Of a stretch of DNA of 15,127 nt, positions 6,504 to 13,157 are shown piece by piece. Each line of letters begins with the position of its first letter. Position 1 is the stretch's first letter. Source of the DNA: Smithellaceae bacterium (GTDB lineage: Bacteria > Desulfobacterota > Syntrophia > Syntrophales > JAQULV01). Where the stretch lies: the NCBI GenBank assembly GCA_028718405.1, contig JAQULV010000004.1:1-15127 (forward strand), read 5' to 3'. The notes below the pieces were generated by a model that was given only the letters and a program-made list of their open reading frames with translations, was not told where the DNA came from and searched no databases. The translations under genes and the position numbers were made by a program.

Positions 6504-6729
6504 TCAGGCTGATTCAGTGCCGCCTTTCACCGCGTTTGCGTCACCTCTTTGGCATCTGGGAGTTGCGGTCTTGTCTGATGGTAGAGATCGAATATTCTTT
6601 CCCGTCGCTCCGGCCGAATCCCGGCTCGTCACTGCTTTCACGGACCGTAGCCAGGATATACTCTCCAAGGGCTTTAGTTTGGTGGGCATCTGCACGTTGG
6701 ATCTTTTTTATAATACGATAAATCGGCTA
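6504..6729 (-). pseudogene. possible degraded coding remnant, unassigned
   Basis: Between the kinase and regulator genes (6365-7034) there is no intact gene. On the minus strand the frame 6726-6541 is open without a start codon and reads like protein (IYRIIKKIQRADAHQTKALG, then GEYILATVRESSDE). After that another frame reads RPERRERIFDLYHQTRPQLP. The patchwork suggests an eroded gene with frameshifts. The first frame resumes near 6477 as a 36-codon ORF (ATG 6477, stop 6367) ending 2 nt before the kinase ATG. I recognise no family, and chance is possible. Confidence 0.25.
6508..6521 (-). promoter_or_regulatory. weak sigma-54-like site upstream of the kinase gene
   Basis: GGCAC-N7-GC on the minus strand keeps the GG-N10-GC spacing and the GGCAC core of a -24 element. 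It lacks the leading T, and the -12 box reads CAGC instead of TTGC. It lies about 145 bp before the kinase ATG. Tentative. Confidence 0.25.
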
Positions 6730-6995
6730 AAAGATACATTTTTAATGACACCGCTTAGCCAAGTCTTCTTAAACTACCCTTGCAGACCTCACTCTCATGG
6801 GCGGAAAGTAATGTCATCCCTTAGGCGCCAAGTATCCGGTAGATGCCCTTCCGACAGTGAGACTGCTCGCTGTGGCGCTACTGGTCGTGTGGTTTATACT
6901 CGTACTCGTCTACCCTCTTCAATCAATTTCCACACCACCAGCCTGTGATCCTGCATTCCATTTTCGGTCCAGAATTCAGCATGCTCCGCTAAGAT

Positions 6996-7016
6996 TTCGT
7001 CGAAAACATTGACGAA
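6996..7016. promoter_or_regulatory. inverted repeat TTCGTC-N9-GACGAA
   Basis: A perfect 6-bp dyad upstream of the regulator promoter. The same half-site, GACGAA, recurs at 7037-7042 inside the second palindrome. Looks like an operator for a dimeric regulator, perhaps autoregulation; the protein is unknown. Confidence 0.4.
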
Positions 7017-7034
7017 GATTTGCTGTCTGGATAT

Positions 7035-7065
7035 TTGACGAAAGCGTCATTCGTTTGACTATAAC
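7035..7065 (+). promoter_or_regulatory. candidate promoter of the NtrC-like gene with overlapping palindrome
   Basis: TTGACG (7035-7040) and TATAAC (7060-7065) with a 19-bp spacer, slightly long. The -35 lies inside the perfect palindrome TGACG-AAAG-CGTCA (7036-7049), as expected for an operator. Transcription would begin near 7072, leaving a leader of roughly 95 nt before the preferred start at 7168. Confidence 0.45.
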
Positions 7066-7097
7066 CACATCTTTATGGTAGTAGAAAACATGACGGA

Positions 7098-7122
7098 GTT
7101 GACCTGCGCGAACAGGGTCAAC
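7098..7122 (+). promoter_or_regulatory. leader hairpin upstream of NtrC-like gene
   Basis: GTTGACCTG pairs with CA-G-GGTCAAC around the loop CGCGAA: nine base pairs with one bulged G. It sits within the predicted 5' leader. It could be an RNA structure or another operator. No T-run follows, so it is not a terminator. Confidence 0.45.
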
Positions 7123-7167
7123 TGCCCCGGATCATCACGCGCAACGGCGAAGGAGCGGGACCAAGAC

Positions 7168-8565
7168 ATGAAGAGCACAAAGGTACTTATTGTCGAGGAT
7201 AATGACCTCAGCCGAGAGAATCTTACCGAACTCTTGAAGGGCGACGGCCACACGGTAACTGCCTTGGCAAATGGCAGGGATGCCATCCAAGCCTATATTG
7301 AAGATAAATACGATCTCGTAATCACGGACTTGAGGATGCCTCACGTCGACGGGATGGAGTTATTGAAATTCATAAAGGAAATAAATCAAGCGGCCATCGT
7401 GATCATGATGACCGGCTACGGAACCGTGCAGACGGCCGTCGAGGCCATGAAGTTAGGAGCCTTTGACTACATAACTAAACCCCTGAAGGATGACATCGTC
7501 AAATTAACCATCGATCGTGCCTTGGCCTACGTCAAGTTGCGTGATGAAAATATTACTCTCAAGGATCATCTCAAGGAGAAGTTCGATTTCGGTAAAATGA
7601 TCGGCTACAGCGATCCGATGAAGAAGGTCTTCGATACGATAGAAAAGGCGTCTAATTCAGACAGTACGGTTCTCATCTATGGTGAGAGCGGTACAGGTAA
7701 GGAGTTCGTTGCCAAGGCCATCCATTTTAATAGCAGCAGAAAAGACAATCCCCTGGCCATGGTAAATTGCGGCGCCATCCCCGAAGAATTTCTTGAAAGT
7801 GAACTTTTCGGTCATGAGAAAGGATCTTTCGCAGGAGCCATTCGTAGCAGAATAGGCCGTTTTGAACTTGCCCAAGGGGGAACTATATTTCTGGATGAAA
7901 TTGGTGACATGAGCCCGGCATTGCAGATCAAAGTATTGAGGGTGATTCAGGAAAAACAAATTGAACGGATCGGGGGGATCAAAACTATCAATGTGGACGT
8001 ACGGATCATTGCTGCGACGAATCAAGATCTCGATAAGGCCGTTGCAGAGAAACGGTTCCGCGAAGATCTTTATTACCGGATCAATGTTATTCCTATTCAT
8101 TTACCACCACTGCGGGAGAGAGGACCCGATATCAACATCCTTGCCAACCATTTCCTTGCCAAATTCAGTAAACTGAAGAGAAAGCAGGTGAAGAGGCTAG
8201 ACCCCGAAGCATCCCGGCTCCTAATGAGGTATAGTTGGCCGGGGAATGTCAGGGAGTTGGAGAACCTGATCGAGATGTTGGTCGTTATGAAGGAAAAGAA
8301 TGAGGAAGAAATTCATGCTGAAGAGCTTCCGCAGAAATTGCTCAGAGGCACGGGAGAAGAAGATCAATTTGCAGTGACGGAGATACCCGAAAAAGGCATA
8401 GATTTCAACGAATACGTTAAAAGGTTCGAAAAGGATCTTCTTCTTAAGGCCCTTGGAACGTGCGGCGGGATAAAAAACAGAGCCGCAAAATTACTGAACT
8501 TGAACAGGACGACGCTGGTCGAAAAGTTAAAAAGACTCAATATTGCTAATGATGAATCCAACTGA
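7168..8565 (+). CDS. sigma-54-type response regulator (NtrC family), probable flagellar activator
   Basis: 465 residues from ATG 7168. Receiver (1-120): E10/D11, phospho-acceptor D54 (VITDLRMP), Thr in MMTGYG, Lys in TKPL. AAA+ domain: Walker A GESGTGKE, Walker B GGTIFLDEIGDM, sensor motifs RIIAATNQ and FREDLYYRINVIPIHLPPLR, and YSWPGNVRELEN. C-terminal Fis-type helix-turn-helix (GGIKNRAAKLLNLNRTTLVE). The sigma-54-contacting loop GAFTGA reads GSFAGA, replacing the key Thr with Ala222. The frame is open to ATG 7075, but that ATG has no ribosome binding site and adds a non-conserved lead; 7168 follows AAGGAG (12 nt) and begins MKSTKVLIVEDND as usual. Likely target: the sigma-54 promoter at 4989-5003. 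FlrC/FgrM/AtoC-like; exact orthology is not certain. Confidence 0.93.
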   Translation: MKSTKVLIVEDNDLSRENLTELLKGDGHTVTALANGRDAIQAYIEDKYDLVITDLRMPHVDGMELLKFIKEINQAAIVIMMTGYGTVQTAVEAMKLGAFDYITKPLKDDIVKLTIDRALAYVKLRDENITLKDHLKEKFDFGKMIGYSDPMKKVFDTIEKASNSDSTVLIYGESGTGKEFVAKAIHFNSSRKDNPLAMVNCGAIPEEFLESELFGHEKGSFAGAIRSRIGRFELAQGGTIFLDEIGDMSPALQIKVLRVIQEKQIERIGGIKTINVDVRIIAATNQDLDKAVAEKRFREDLYYRINVIPIHLPPLRERGPDINILANHFLAKFSKLKRKQVKRLDPEASRLLMRYSWPGNVRELENLIEMLVVMKEKNEEEIHAEELPQKLLRGTGEEDQFAVTEIPEKGIDFNEYVKRFEKDLLLKALGTCGGIKNRAAKLLNLNRTTLVEKLKRLNIANDESN

Positions 8566-8636
8566 GGATCGTCAATTCGCGTTAACGATGAGCGCTCCTT
8601 GTTGTACGCGCTCCAAGCTTCCACCAAGCCTAGCGT

Positions 8637-8945
8637 TTAGTTGAGCAGGCGCGTTAGTTCCGATATTCGATAGAATGAAGGATTTCCAGAAGCATACTCT
8701 TGACAAACGCTTCGTCCGCAAACTTCGCTCGGCGAGTCAACGTATTTTTCACGACCAAGCGGTTCTATCGGGTCGACAAGAAGTACAATGTGGCACTCTG
8801 GACACTCGTAGTGCAGATGGCAGGAATAAGGGTTGTGCCCCACATGCTTAAATACATTTGTGTCATCGGGGAAATCATCAAACCCGGGAATTTCTATTTT
8901 CCCGGAAACGCCACAATAAGTGCACTTGATATCCCTAGTAAACAT
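8637..8945 (-). CDS. small zinc-ribbon-like protein, unknown function
   Basis: 102 residues from ATG 8945, chosen for GGAGG 9 nt upstream; an ATG at 9002 is in frame but overlaps the upstream small gene. Two Cys pairs, C8-x2-C11 (CTYC) and C48-x2-C51 (CPEC), with His34, His37, Cys42, His43 and His45 between, suggest a zinc ribbon or treble clef. The C-terminal half has two more Cys and no visible motif. It lies convergent to the NtrC-like gene and 53 bp after a 56-aa gene on the same strand, probably one operon. I do not recognise the family. Confidence 0.7.
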   Translation of the reverse strand: MFTRDIKCTYCGVSGKIEIPGFDDFPDDTNVFKHVGHNPYSCHLHYECPECHIVLLVDPIEPLGREKYVDSPSEVCGRSVCQEYASGNPSFYRISELTRLLN

Positions 8946-8998
8946 AATGGCACACCTCCAGAGAGATAATGAGAATGTATTCCGATCGAACTTCGATA

Positions 8999-9169
8999 TC
9001 ACCCCCAGTAAGTTGCGGTTAAGTTATCAGAAGAACGCTCTTCAGCATTGAAATCTTCTGTATAGATCGACTCTGTAGATAGATTCACATCTGGTTCACA
9101 ATGGTCGATCCATGAATATTCTTTGCTGTAGCGTTCTCGGGTCAGATATTGCTCGTTCGCACTGTTCAT
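8999..9169 (-). CDS. small acidic protein, 56 aa, unknown
   Basis: ATG at 9169 follows AGGAG at 7-nt spacing, and the ORF ends in TGA at 8999. The product is strongly acidic, rich in Ser, Thr, Tyr and Glu, with one Cys and no signal peptide or membrane segment. It starts MNSANEQYLTRERYSKEYSW and ends TATYWG. Gene-like spacing to the zinc-ribbon gene (53 bp) suggests co-expression. No family recognised. Confidence 0.55.
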   Translation of the reverse strand: MNSANEQYLTRERYSKEYSWIDHCEPDVNLSTESIYTEDFNAEERSSDNLTATYWG

Positions 9170-9218
9170 TTGCTTACTCCTCCCTGCTTTGCTTATCCAA
9201 AACGAAGATGACTCGTCA

Positions 9219-9284
9219 CTAGTACATCGCCAACGCTAAGAAATATGGAAGACGCTTTCCCAAATCGAAAGCCGATTTTCGCAT
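9219..9284 (-). CDS. 21-aa micro-ORF
   Basis: ATG 9284 with AGGAG 10 nt upstream encodes MRKSAFDLGKRLPYFLALAM plus Tyr: a basic start followed by a short hydrophobic patch. It is the first ORF after the promoter/palindrome at 9300-9347 and lies 49 bp before the 56-aa gene. May be a leader peptide or a micro-protein; coding is not proven. Confidence 0.3.
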   Translation of the reverse strand: MRKSAFDLGKRLPYFLALAMY

Positions 9285-9299
9285 TTTGACGTCTCTCCT

Positions 9300-9347
9300 A
9301 CTGTCAGCGACAGTGCTACAATATGCGATATAATAGAGTGATGACAA
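9300..9347 (-). promoter_or_regulatory. promoter with palindromic operator
   Basis: Minus strand TTGTCA (9342-9347) and TATTGT (9318-9323), 18-bp spacer. Just downstream lies the perfect palindrome ACTGTC-AGC-GACAGT (9300-9314), covering the expected start of transcription and touching the AGGAG of the micro-ORF. This is the arrangement of a repressor operator. It probably drives the 21-aa, 56-aa and zinc-ribbon genes. Confidence 0.5.
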
Positions 9348-9360
9348 TATTGAATCATGG

Positions 9361-9417
9361 TCAGTGCATTCGTAGGTTATAACTACCATAAAACCGGATA
9401 TCTTCCTGGTCGTCCAT
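9361..9417 (-). CDS. 18-aa micro-ORF
   Basis: ATG 9417 follows GAGGAA at short spacing and encodes MDDQEDIRFYGSYNLRMH before TGA. It lies upstream of the promoter at 9318-9347. Acidic start, basic end, no known motif. Chance is quite possible. Confidence 0.2.
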   Translation of the reverse strand: MDDQEDIRFYGSYNLRMH

Positions 9418-9463
9418 AAATTCCTCGTGTGTTTTAATCTGTCATCGTTCGGTCAGTATGTTT

Positions 9464-9489
9464 ACACTTTTCTATCAATATTAAAGTGT
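9464..9489. repeat. inverted repeat ACACTTT-N12-AAAGTGT
   Basis: A perfect 7-bp dyad in A/T-rich DNA between the micro-ORFs and the tRNA operon. The rest of 9418-9650 contains no gene I can support. This dyad could be an operator or simply structure. Confidence 0.35.
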
Positions 9490-9652
9490 TGTTGATCACA
9501 AAAGAAAGTCAATTAGTCGTGAGCAACATCGGATTGGGAGGAAATTTTGAAGCTCGGGGCACCTGGTGATGTACAACCATAGTGGAGGAACATATTTTTG
9601 TCATGAGATGTAATATTAGGATGGCTTCTTACGAATGGAAAAGAAAGAAAAA

Positions 9653-9674
9653 GGGGTTAACGTCTGTTAACCCC
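9653..9674 (-). terminator. terminator of the tRNA operon
   Basis: GGGGTTAAC-GTCT-GTTAACCCC, a perfect 9-bp stem with a 4-nt loop. On the minus strand it is followed by a T-rich run (TTTTTCTTTCTTTT). It lies 11 bp after the tRNA-Lys 3' end. Confidence 0.92.
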
Positions 9675-9684
9675 CTGATTTAAT

Positions 9685-9760
9685 TGGTGAGCCCTGTCGG
9701 GATCGAACCGACAACCTACTGATTAAGAGTCAGTTGCTCTACCTGCTGAGCTAAGGGCCC
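9685..9760 (-). tRNA. tRNA-Lys (CTT)
   Basis: 76 nt with encoded CCA. Acceptor GGGCCCT pairs with AGGGCTC (one G-U), D-arm TAGCTCAG, anticodon loop CTCTTAA giving anticodon CTT, T-loop GTTCGATC. Last tRNA of the operon. Confidence 0.97.
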
Positions 9761-9792
9761 AATAAATATATGTACAAGACCATCTTCAATTC

Positions 9793-9869
9793 TGGCACGC
9801 CCGGTAGGATTCGAACCTACGACCAACAGATTCGAAGTCTGCGACTCTATCCAGCTGAGCTACGGGCGC
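9793..9869 (-). tRNA. tRNA-Arg (TCG)
   Basis: 77 nt with encoded CCA. Anticodon loop CTTCGAA gives anticodon TCG; acceptor GCGCCCG pairs with CGGGCGT, so position 1-72 is a G-U wobble. T-loop GTTCGAAT. Third in the operon. Confidence 0.96.
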
Positions 9870-9901
9870 CTATATATATCGATTCCCCATAGATCCTAAT
9901 A

Positions 9902-9979
9902 TGGGGTGAGTGAAGGGATTTGAACCCTCGACCTCCGGGGCCACAACCCGGCACTCTAACCAGCTGAGCTACACCCACC
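9902..9979 (-). tRNA. tRNA-His (GTG)
   Basis: 78 nt counting the extra 5' G(-1) typical of tRNA-His, which faces C73, and the encoded CCA. Anticodon loop TTGTGGC gives anticodon GTG. Second in the operon. Confidence 0.97.
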
Positions 9980-9988
9980 ATAGATGCC

Positions 9989-10065
<77 letters not shown>

Positions 10066-10107
10066 ACATTATTTCAAGAACTTCTCTTCCTCAAAAAAAG
10101 GAATTGC

Positions 10108-10136
10108 CTAATAACCTCTTTGGAAATATTTGTCAA
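10108..10136 (-). promoter_or_regulatory. promoter of the tRNA operon
   Basis: TTGACA (10131-10136) and TATTAG (10108-10113) on the minus strand with an ideal 17-bp spacer. An all-consensus -35 is usual for stable RNA operons. Confidence 0.75.
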
Positions 10137-10160
10137 GATTAAACATCGAACATCAAAGCA

Positions 10161-11867
10161 CTACCTGACATAACCGGCGATGCCATCAAATCGATAACGC
10201 TGCTTCGATATCCCCTCACCCTTCAGATCGGTAGTATAGAAATGGCAGCCGGTATAAGGATTATACCAGCGGTACAGTTCTCTTGTCCCGGTGAGCCTGG
10301 AAGTTGCTATATTCCCAATCGTCCCTTCAAGTATGTAGCCTTTCAAAATGCTTCTTACGCCACTATTCACATGAGTGTAGTAACGATCCCTTTTCTCCGG
10401 ACTGTACCAGCGAAAAAACGCCGTAGTGCCTGGCGTGCCGGGACTGAACAAATGAAAGGCAATGCCTTCTTTGACAAATCCCATGGATTGCAGCCGTCGC
10501 GCTTCATCGGCAAGACTCGCTGTGTATAAGTAATCAAACCCACGCCGGAAACGGTATATATCGATGATCCTCGGTAGATTACTCGCTGAAACATCCATGG
10601 AAACGGCCAACGGTATATCACCGCCGTTTGAATGCACATTGATAACTTCACCGTAAGAACCCGGAAGCATTTGTCGGCTATTGACTGTGATATTTACGTA
10701 ATCTGTTTCCGCTGTGGTCGTTCCACTATCGGGAAAGATTGTCAGGCTGCCGGCGGGTAAATTAAGCAGACTGACGCCCTCAACTCCTATCCCTTCCAAG
10801 ATAACTCGGCCTTTCCTGACCACGATACCCACTGAATGAGGGCCGAAAGGCAAGTTGCCAGCCACGCTTAGCTCTGCCCTCTCCTTCTGTTCCGTCTCTA
10901 GTTCATACTGCCCAACCAGCGTGTCATCAATGTAGAGGGCTACGGTCCCCCCGCCCGGTTCTTTCCATAAATAGATAATCGCCCCGGTGCCCGTAAATTG
11001 GAATCTTAATGAATCGTTTGCAAGAGTCCCCATCGGCTCGCCGTCTCGCTCCAGCCAATGGCCCGACAGTTCCACCACTTCCTTATATGCAGCCGGCACT
11101 GCATAGGTCCCCGTAGTTTTGGATTCCTCATTATCAAGAGAAGCATACCGCACTGGCAGTAGCTCCATTCCACCGTTTGTCCCCTTGGGTGGAAGCGAAA
11201 GCTGCCACTTGAGTGGCGCTTTGCCGGCATTGCAGATCTTGACTCTCTTGGAAACATCCTCACCAACCCCGACGACCCCAAGGTCTAAAATCGGAGGATC
11301 CATAATGAGGTGTGGTTCCTTTTCCGCAGGAGCAACAGTAAAATTAAAGTAAAGCCATCTTGCTGTTCCGTACGAATTAAACTTCAAGGATTCTCTGTAA
11401 GTTCCTGGCCGGAATTCATTTCTAAACGTGTAGGAACGACCACCACCTTCCAGAATCAATTCAACTGTGTAATAGAATTGGTCGGATGTCTCGTTCTTAT
11501 CCTTGTTCGGTTGCTGGAATTCTAACTGTAGACGTAGTTTATCGTATCCTCCCTCGGTTCCCCCATTCATTTTCTGCTCGCCGACGATGTTCCAGCCAGT
11601 GGGGCCTTCAAAGGACCAACCGGGCCCCTTAACGTGATATTCGCCGCTGAGGATTCCGCCAGACTCAAGTAAACCGAGGTCCAACTCTTCAGGATTTACG
11701 ATCGCGGTAGGCGTGGTTTTGTTGCGGCTTTTCGAGTTCTCTAAGAATGACGTTCTGGTCGAACTACGGGGAGGAGGAGCCGCCTGCGAGACTCCCAACG
11801 CCCAGCTATTTCCCGCCAAGATCGATACGCAAGATATGAGGATGATGACGAATAACGTTTTGTGCAT
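10161..11867 (-). CDS. secreted multidomain beta-protein with DUF5648-like C-terminal repeats
   Basis: 568 residues with a clear signal peptide (1-24, ending NSWALG). After a low-complexity linker come beta-rich segments: one around 55-185; an ASH/Hydin-like strand set near 190-235 (ILDLGVVGVGE...VKICNAGKAPLKW); a jelly-roll-like region near 265-365 (SLRFQFTGTGAIIYLW, VALYIDD, NLPFGPHSVGIVVRKG), resembling the N-terminal domain of some carbohydrate esterases; a BACON-like domain (about 375-428). The last 138 residues hold three repeats with the patterns YRF...YLYT, FRWYSP...YYTH and YRWYNP...HFYTT, typical of DUF5648. No catalytic motif is seen; adhesion or glycan binding is plausible but inferred. 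AAGGGG lies 5 nt before ATG. Divergent from dprA. Confidence 0.8.
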   Translation of the reverse strand: MHKTLFVIILISCVSILAGNSWALGVSQAAPPPRSSTRTSFLENSKSRNKTTPTAIVNPEELDLGLLESGGILSGEYHVKGPGWSFEGPTGWNIVGEQKMNGGTEGGYDKLRLQLEFQQPNKDKNETSDQFYYTVELILEGGGRSYTFRNEFRPGTYRESLKFNSYGTARWLYFNFTVAPAEKEPHLIMDPPILDLGVVGVGEDVSKRVKICNAGKAPLKWQLSLPPKGTNGGMELLPVRYASLDNEESKTTGTYAVPAAYKEVVELSGHWLERDGEPMGTLANDSLRFQFTGTGAIIYLWKEPGGGTVALYIDDTLVGQYELETEQKERAELSVAGNLPFGPHSVGIVVRKGRVILEGIGVEGVSLLNLPAGSLTIFPDSGTTTAETDYVNITVNSRQMLPGSYGEVINVHSNGGDIPLAVSMDVSASNLPRIIDIYRFRRGFDYLYTASLADEARRLQSMGFVKEGIAFHLFSPGTPGTTAFFRWYSPEKRDRYYTHVNSGVRSILKGYILEGTIGNIATSRLTGTRELYRWYNPYTGCHFYTTDLKGEGISKQRYRFDGIAGYVR

Positions 11868-11888
11868 TTATACCCCTTCAAATATCAA

Positions 11889-11907
11889 GATAAATTGATT
11901 ATCATTA
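11889..11907. promoter_or_regulatory. Fur-box-like site
   Basis: On the minus strand it contains TAATGATAATCA, twelve consecutive bases of the classical 19-bp Fur box, followed by ATTTATC where consensus has TTATC. It sits about 20 bp before the secreted-protein ATG, between a weak -35 (TTGCGT) and a weak -10 (TTTATC). Iron repression of the secreted protein is inferred. Confidence 0.5.
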
Positions 11908-11953
11908 CGTAACGCAAAGCTTGGGTGAACGCAACGCTTTTTCAGGAAAAGAC

Positions 11954-11982
11954 TTGACACCCTTTTCCCTCGGATATATCGT
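11954..11982 (+). promoter_or_regulatory. promoter of dprA-topA
   Basis: TTGACA (11954-11959) and TATCGT (11977-11982) with a 17-bp spacer, 30 bp before the dprA ATG. TATATC at 11975 is an alternative -10. Confidence 0.55.
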
Positions 11983-12012
11983 GGCCGCCTCTTTTTGGGG
12001 AACTGCTGAAAA

Positions 12013-13155
12013 ATGAAGAGTAATGAATTGTTGCATTGGACAGCCCTGAGAAGGGTTGAGGGCGTCGGCAATCTGGGCTTCAAAACCTTGGTTGACACCC
12101 TTGGCTCCCCTGAAGAGGTTTTTGCCGCACCGGTTAATGATCTAGCGAGCATCCCAGGTATGTCACTGAAGGTTGCTAAGAAGATCAAGTCATTTGACGA
12201 TTGGACATTTATAAAGGAAGAAGCTAAGTTGCTCGCTGACAAAGGAGCATCGGTCATAACTTACAAAGATGACTCTTATCCTCGGAGCTTACTTAACATC
12301 TTTGATTTTCCCGTTCTCATCTACTTCAAAGGGACTATCAAGGAAGATGACATTGATATCGCTGTCGTTGGTTCCAGAACGGCAACGACTTACGGCAAAT
12401 TCTGCACGGACCGACTTTGCCGGGAACTTGCTGCCAATGGCGTCACGATCGTGAGCGGTATGGCGAGAGGCATAGATTCCGCTGCACATCGCGGAGCGAT
12501 CGCTGCGAAAGGAAGAACTATCGCCGTCTTGGGAAGTGGGATTGACGTAATTTATCCTCAAGAGAACACAGGTCTATTTAAACAAATAATTGACAGCGGG
12601 GCTGTTATCACTGAGTTTCCTCCGGGAACACCGCCAACGGCGTCAAATTTCCCATCCCGTAACCGGATCATCAGCGGCCTGTCTTGGGGAGTGGTGGTAG
12701 TCGAGGCAACGGACAAGAGCGGCTCTCTCATTACAGCCAAGATCGCGCTGGAACAGGGTCGTGACGTCTTTGCCGTACCGGGGAGCGTCGATTCTCCAAC
12801 ATCCCGGGGGCCGCACAGATTGATCAAAGAGGGAGCAAAGCTAGTCGAGAATGCAAACGACATCATGGTAGAAATTCTCCCTCAGTTGGAGCGGGTCAGG
12901 ACCGATAAGCAACCTACCCTAGACCCCGCAATGATGAAAACACTGCCTTCAAACAAAGGAGAAAAGTCAAAAACTGAGCTCAATGAAACTGAGAGGAGTC
13001 TTATCTCACATATTTCTGCATTCCCAGTACACATAGACGAGATCATAGGCTCGACGGGTCTTAAGCCTGCCGAGGTGCTCAATATCCTTCTTAATATGGA
13101 AATCAAAGGTGTGGTAACGCAACTGCCGGGGAAACGCTTCACACGCAAGGAGTAA
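12013..13155 (+). CDS. dprA: DNA processing protein DprA (Smf)
   Basis: 380 residues, normal for the family. DprA binds incoming single-stranded DNA and loads RecA during natural transformation; in many non-competent bacteria the role is unclear. Domains: an N-terminal helix-hairpin-helix-like segment (GVGNLGFKTLVD, DLASIPGMSLKVAKKI); the Rossmann-like core with IAVVGSRTATTYG, SGMARGIDSAAHRGAI, GSGIDVIYPQEN, FPSRNRIISGLS and GSLITAKIALEQGRDVFAVPG; a linker; then a winged-helix C-terminus (ISAFPVHIDEIIGSTGLKPA). The ribosome binding site before ATG 12013 is weak, but the core family start fits. topA starts 2 nt after its stop. Confidence 0.97.
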   Translation: MKSNELLHWTALRRVEGVGNLGFKTLVDTLGSPEEVFAAPVNDLASIPGMSLKVAKKIKSFDDWTFIKEEAKLLADKGASVITYKDDSYPRSLLNIFDFPVLIYFKGTIKEDDIDIAVVGSRTATTYGKFCTDRLCRELAANGVTIVSGMARGIDSAAHRGAIAAKGRTIAVLGSGIDVIYPQENTGLFKQIIDSGAVITEFPPGTPPTASNFPSRNRIISGLSWGVVVVEATDKSGSLITAKIALEQGRDVFAVPGSVDSPTSRGPHRLIKEGAKLVENANDIMVEILPQLERVRTDKQPTLDPAMMKTLPSNKGEKSKTELNETERSLISHISAFPVHIDEIIGSTGLKPAEVLNILLNMEIKGVVTQLPGKRFTRKE

Positions 13156-13157
13156 AA

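Noticed and set aside
6379..6948. 189-codon plus-strand ORF
   Set aside because: No ribosome binding site, composition not protein-like, no motif; it mirrors the minus-strand remnant frame.
7075..7167. Upstream ATG start for the NtrC-like gene
   Set aside because: No ribosome binding site; it adds 31 unconserved residues and overlaps the leader hairpin. ATG 7168 gives the normal receiver start.
8590..8613. GAGCGC-N12-GCGCTC stem between the convergent genes as terminator
   Set aside because: Only 6 bp, large loop, no T-run on either strand; too weak to call.
9418..9650. Plus-strand mini-ORF (about 28 codons, near 9487-9570)
   Set aside because: GTG/TTG start without a convincing ribosome binding site, and no neighbour on that strand to share an operon with.
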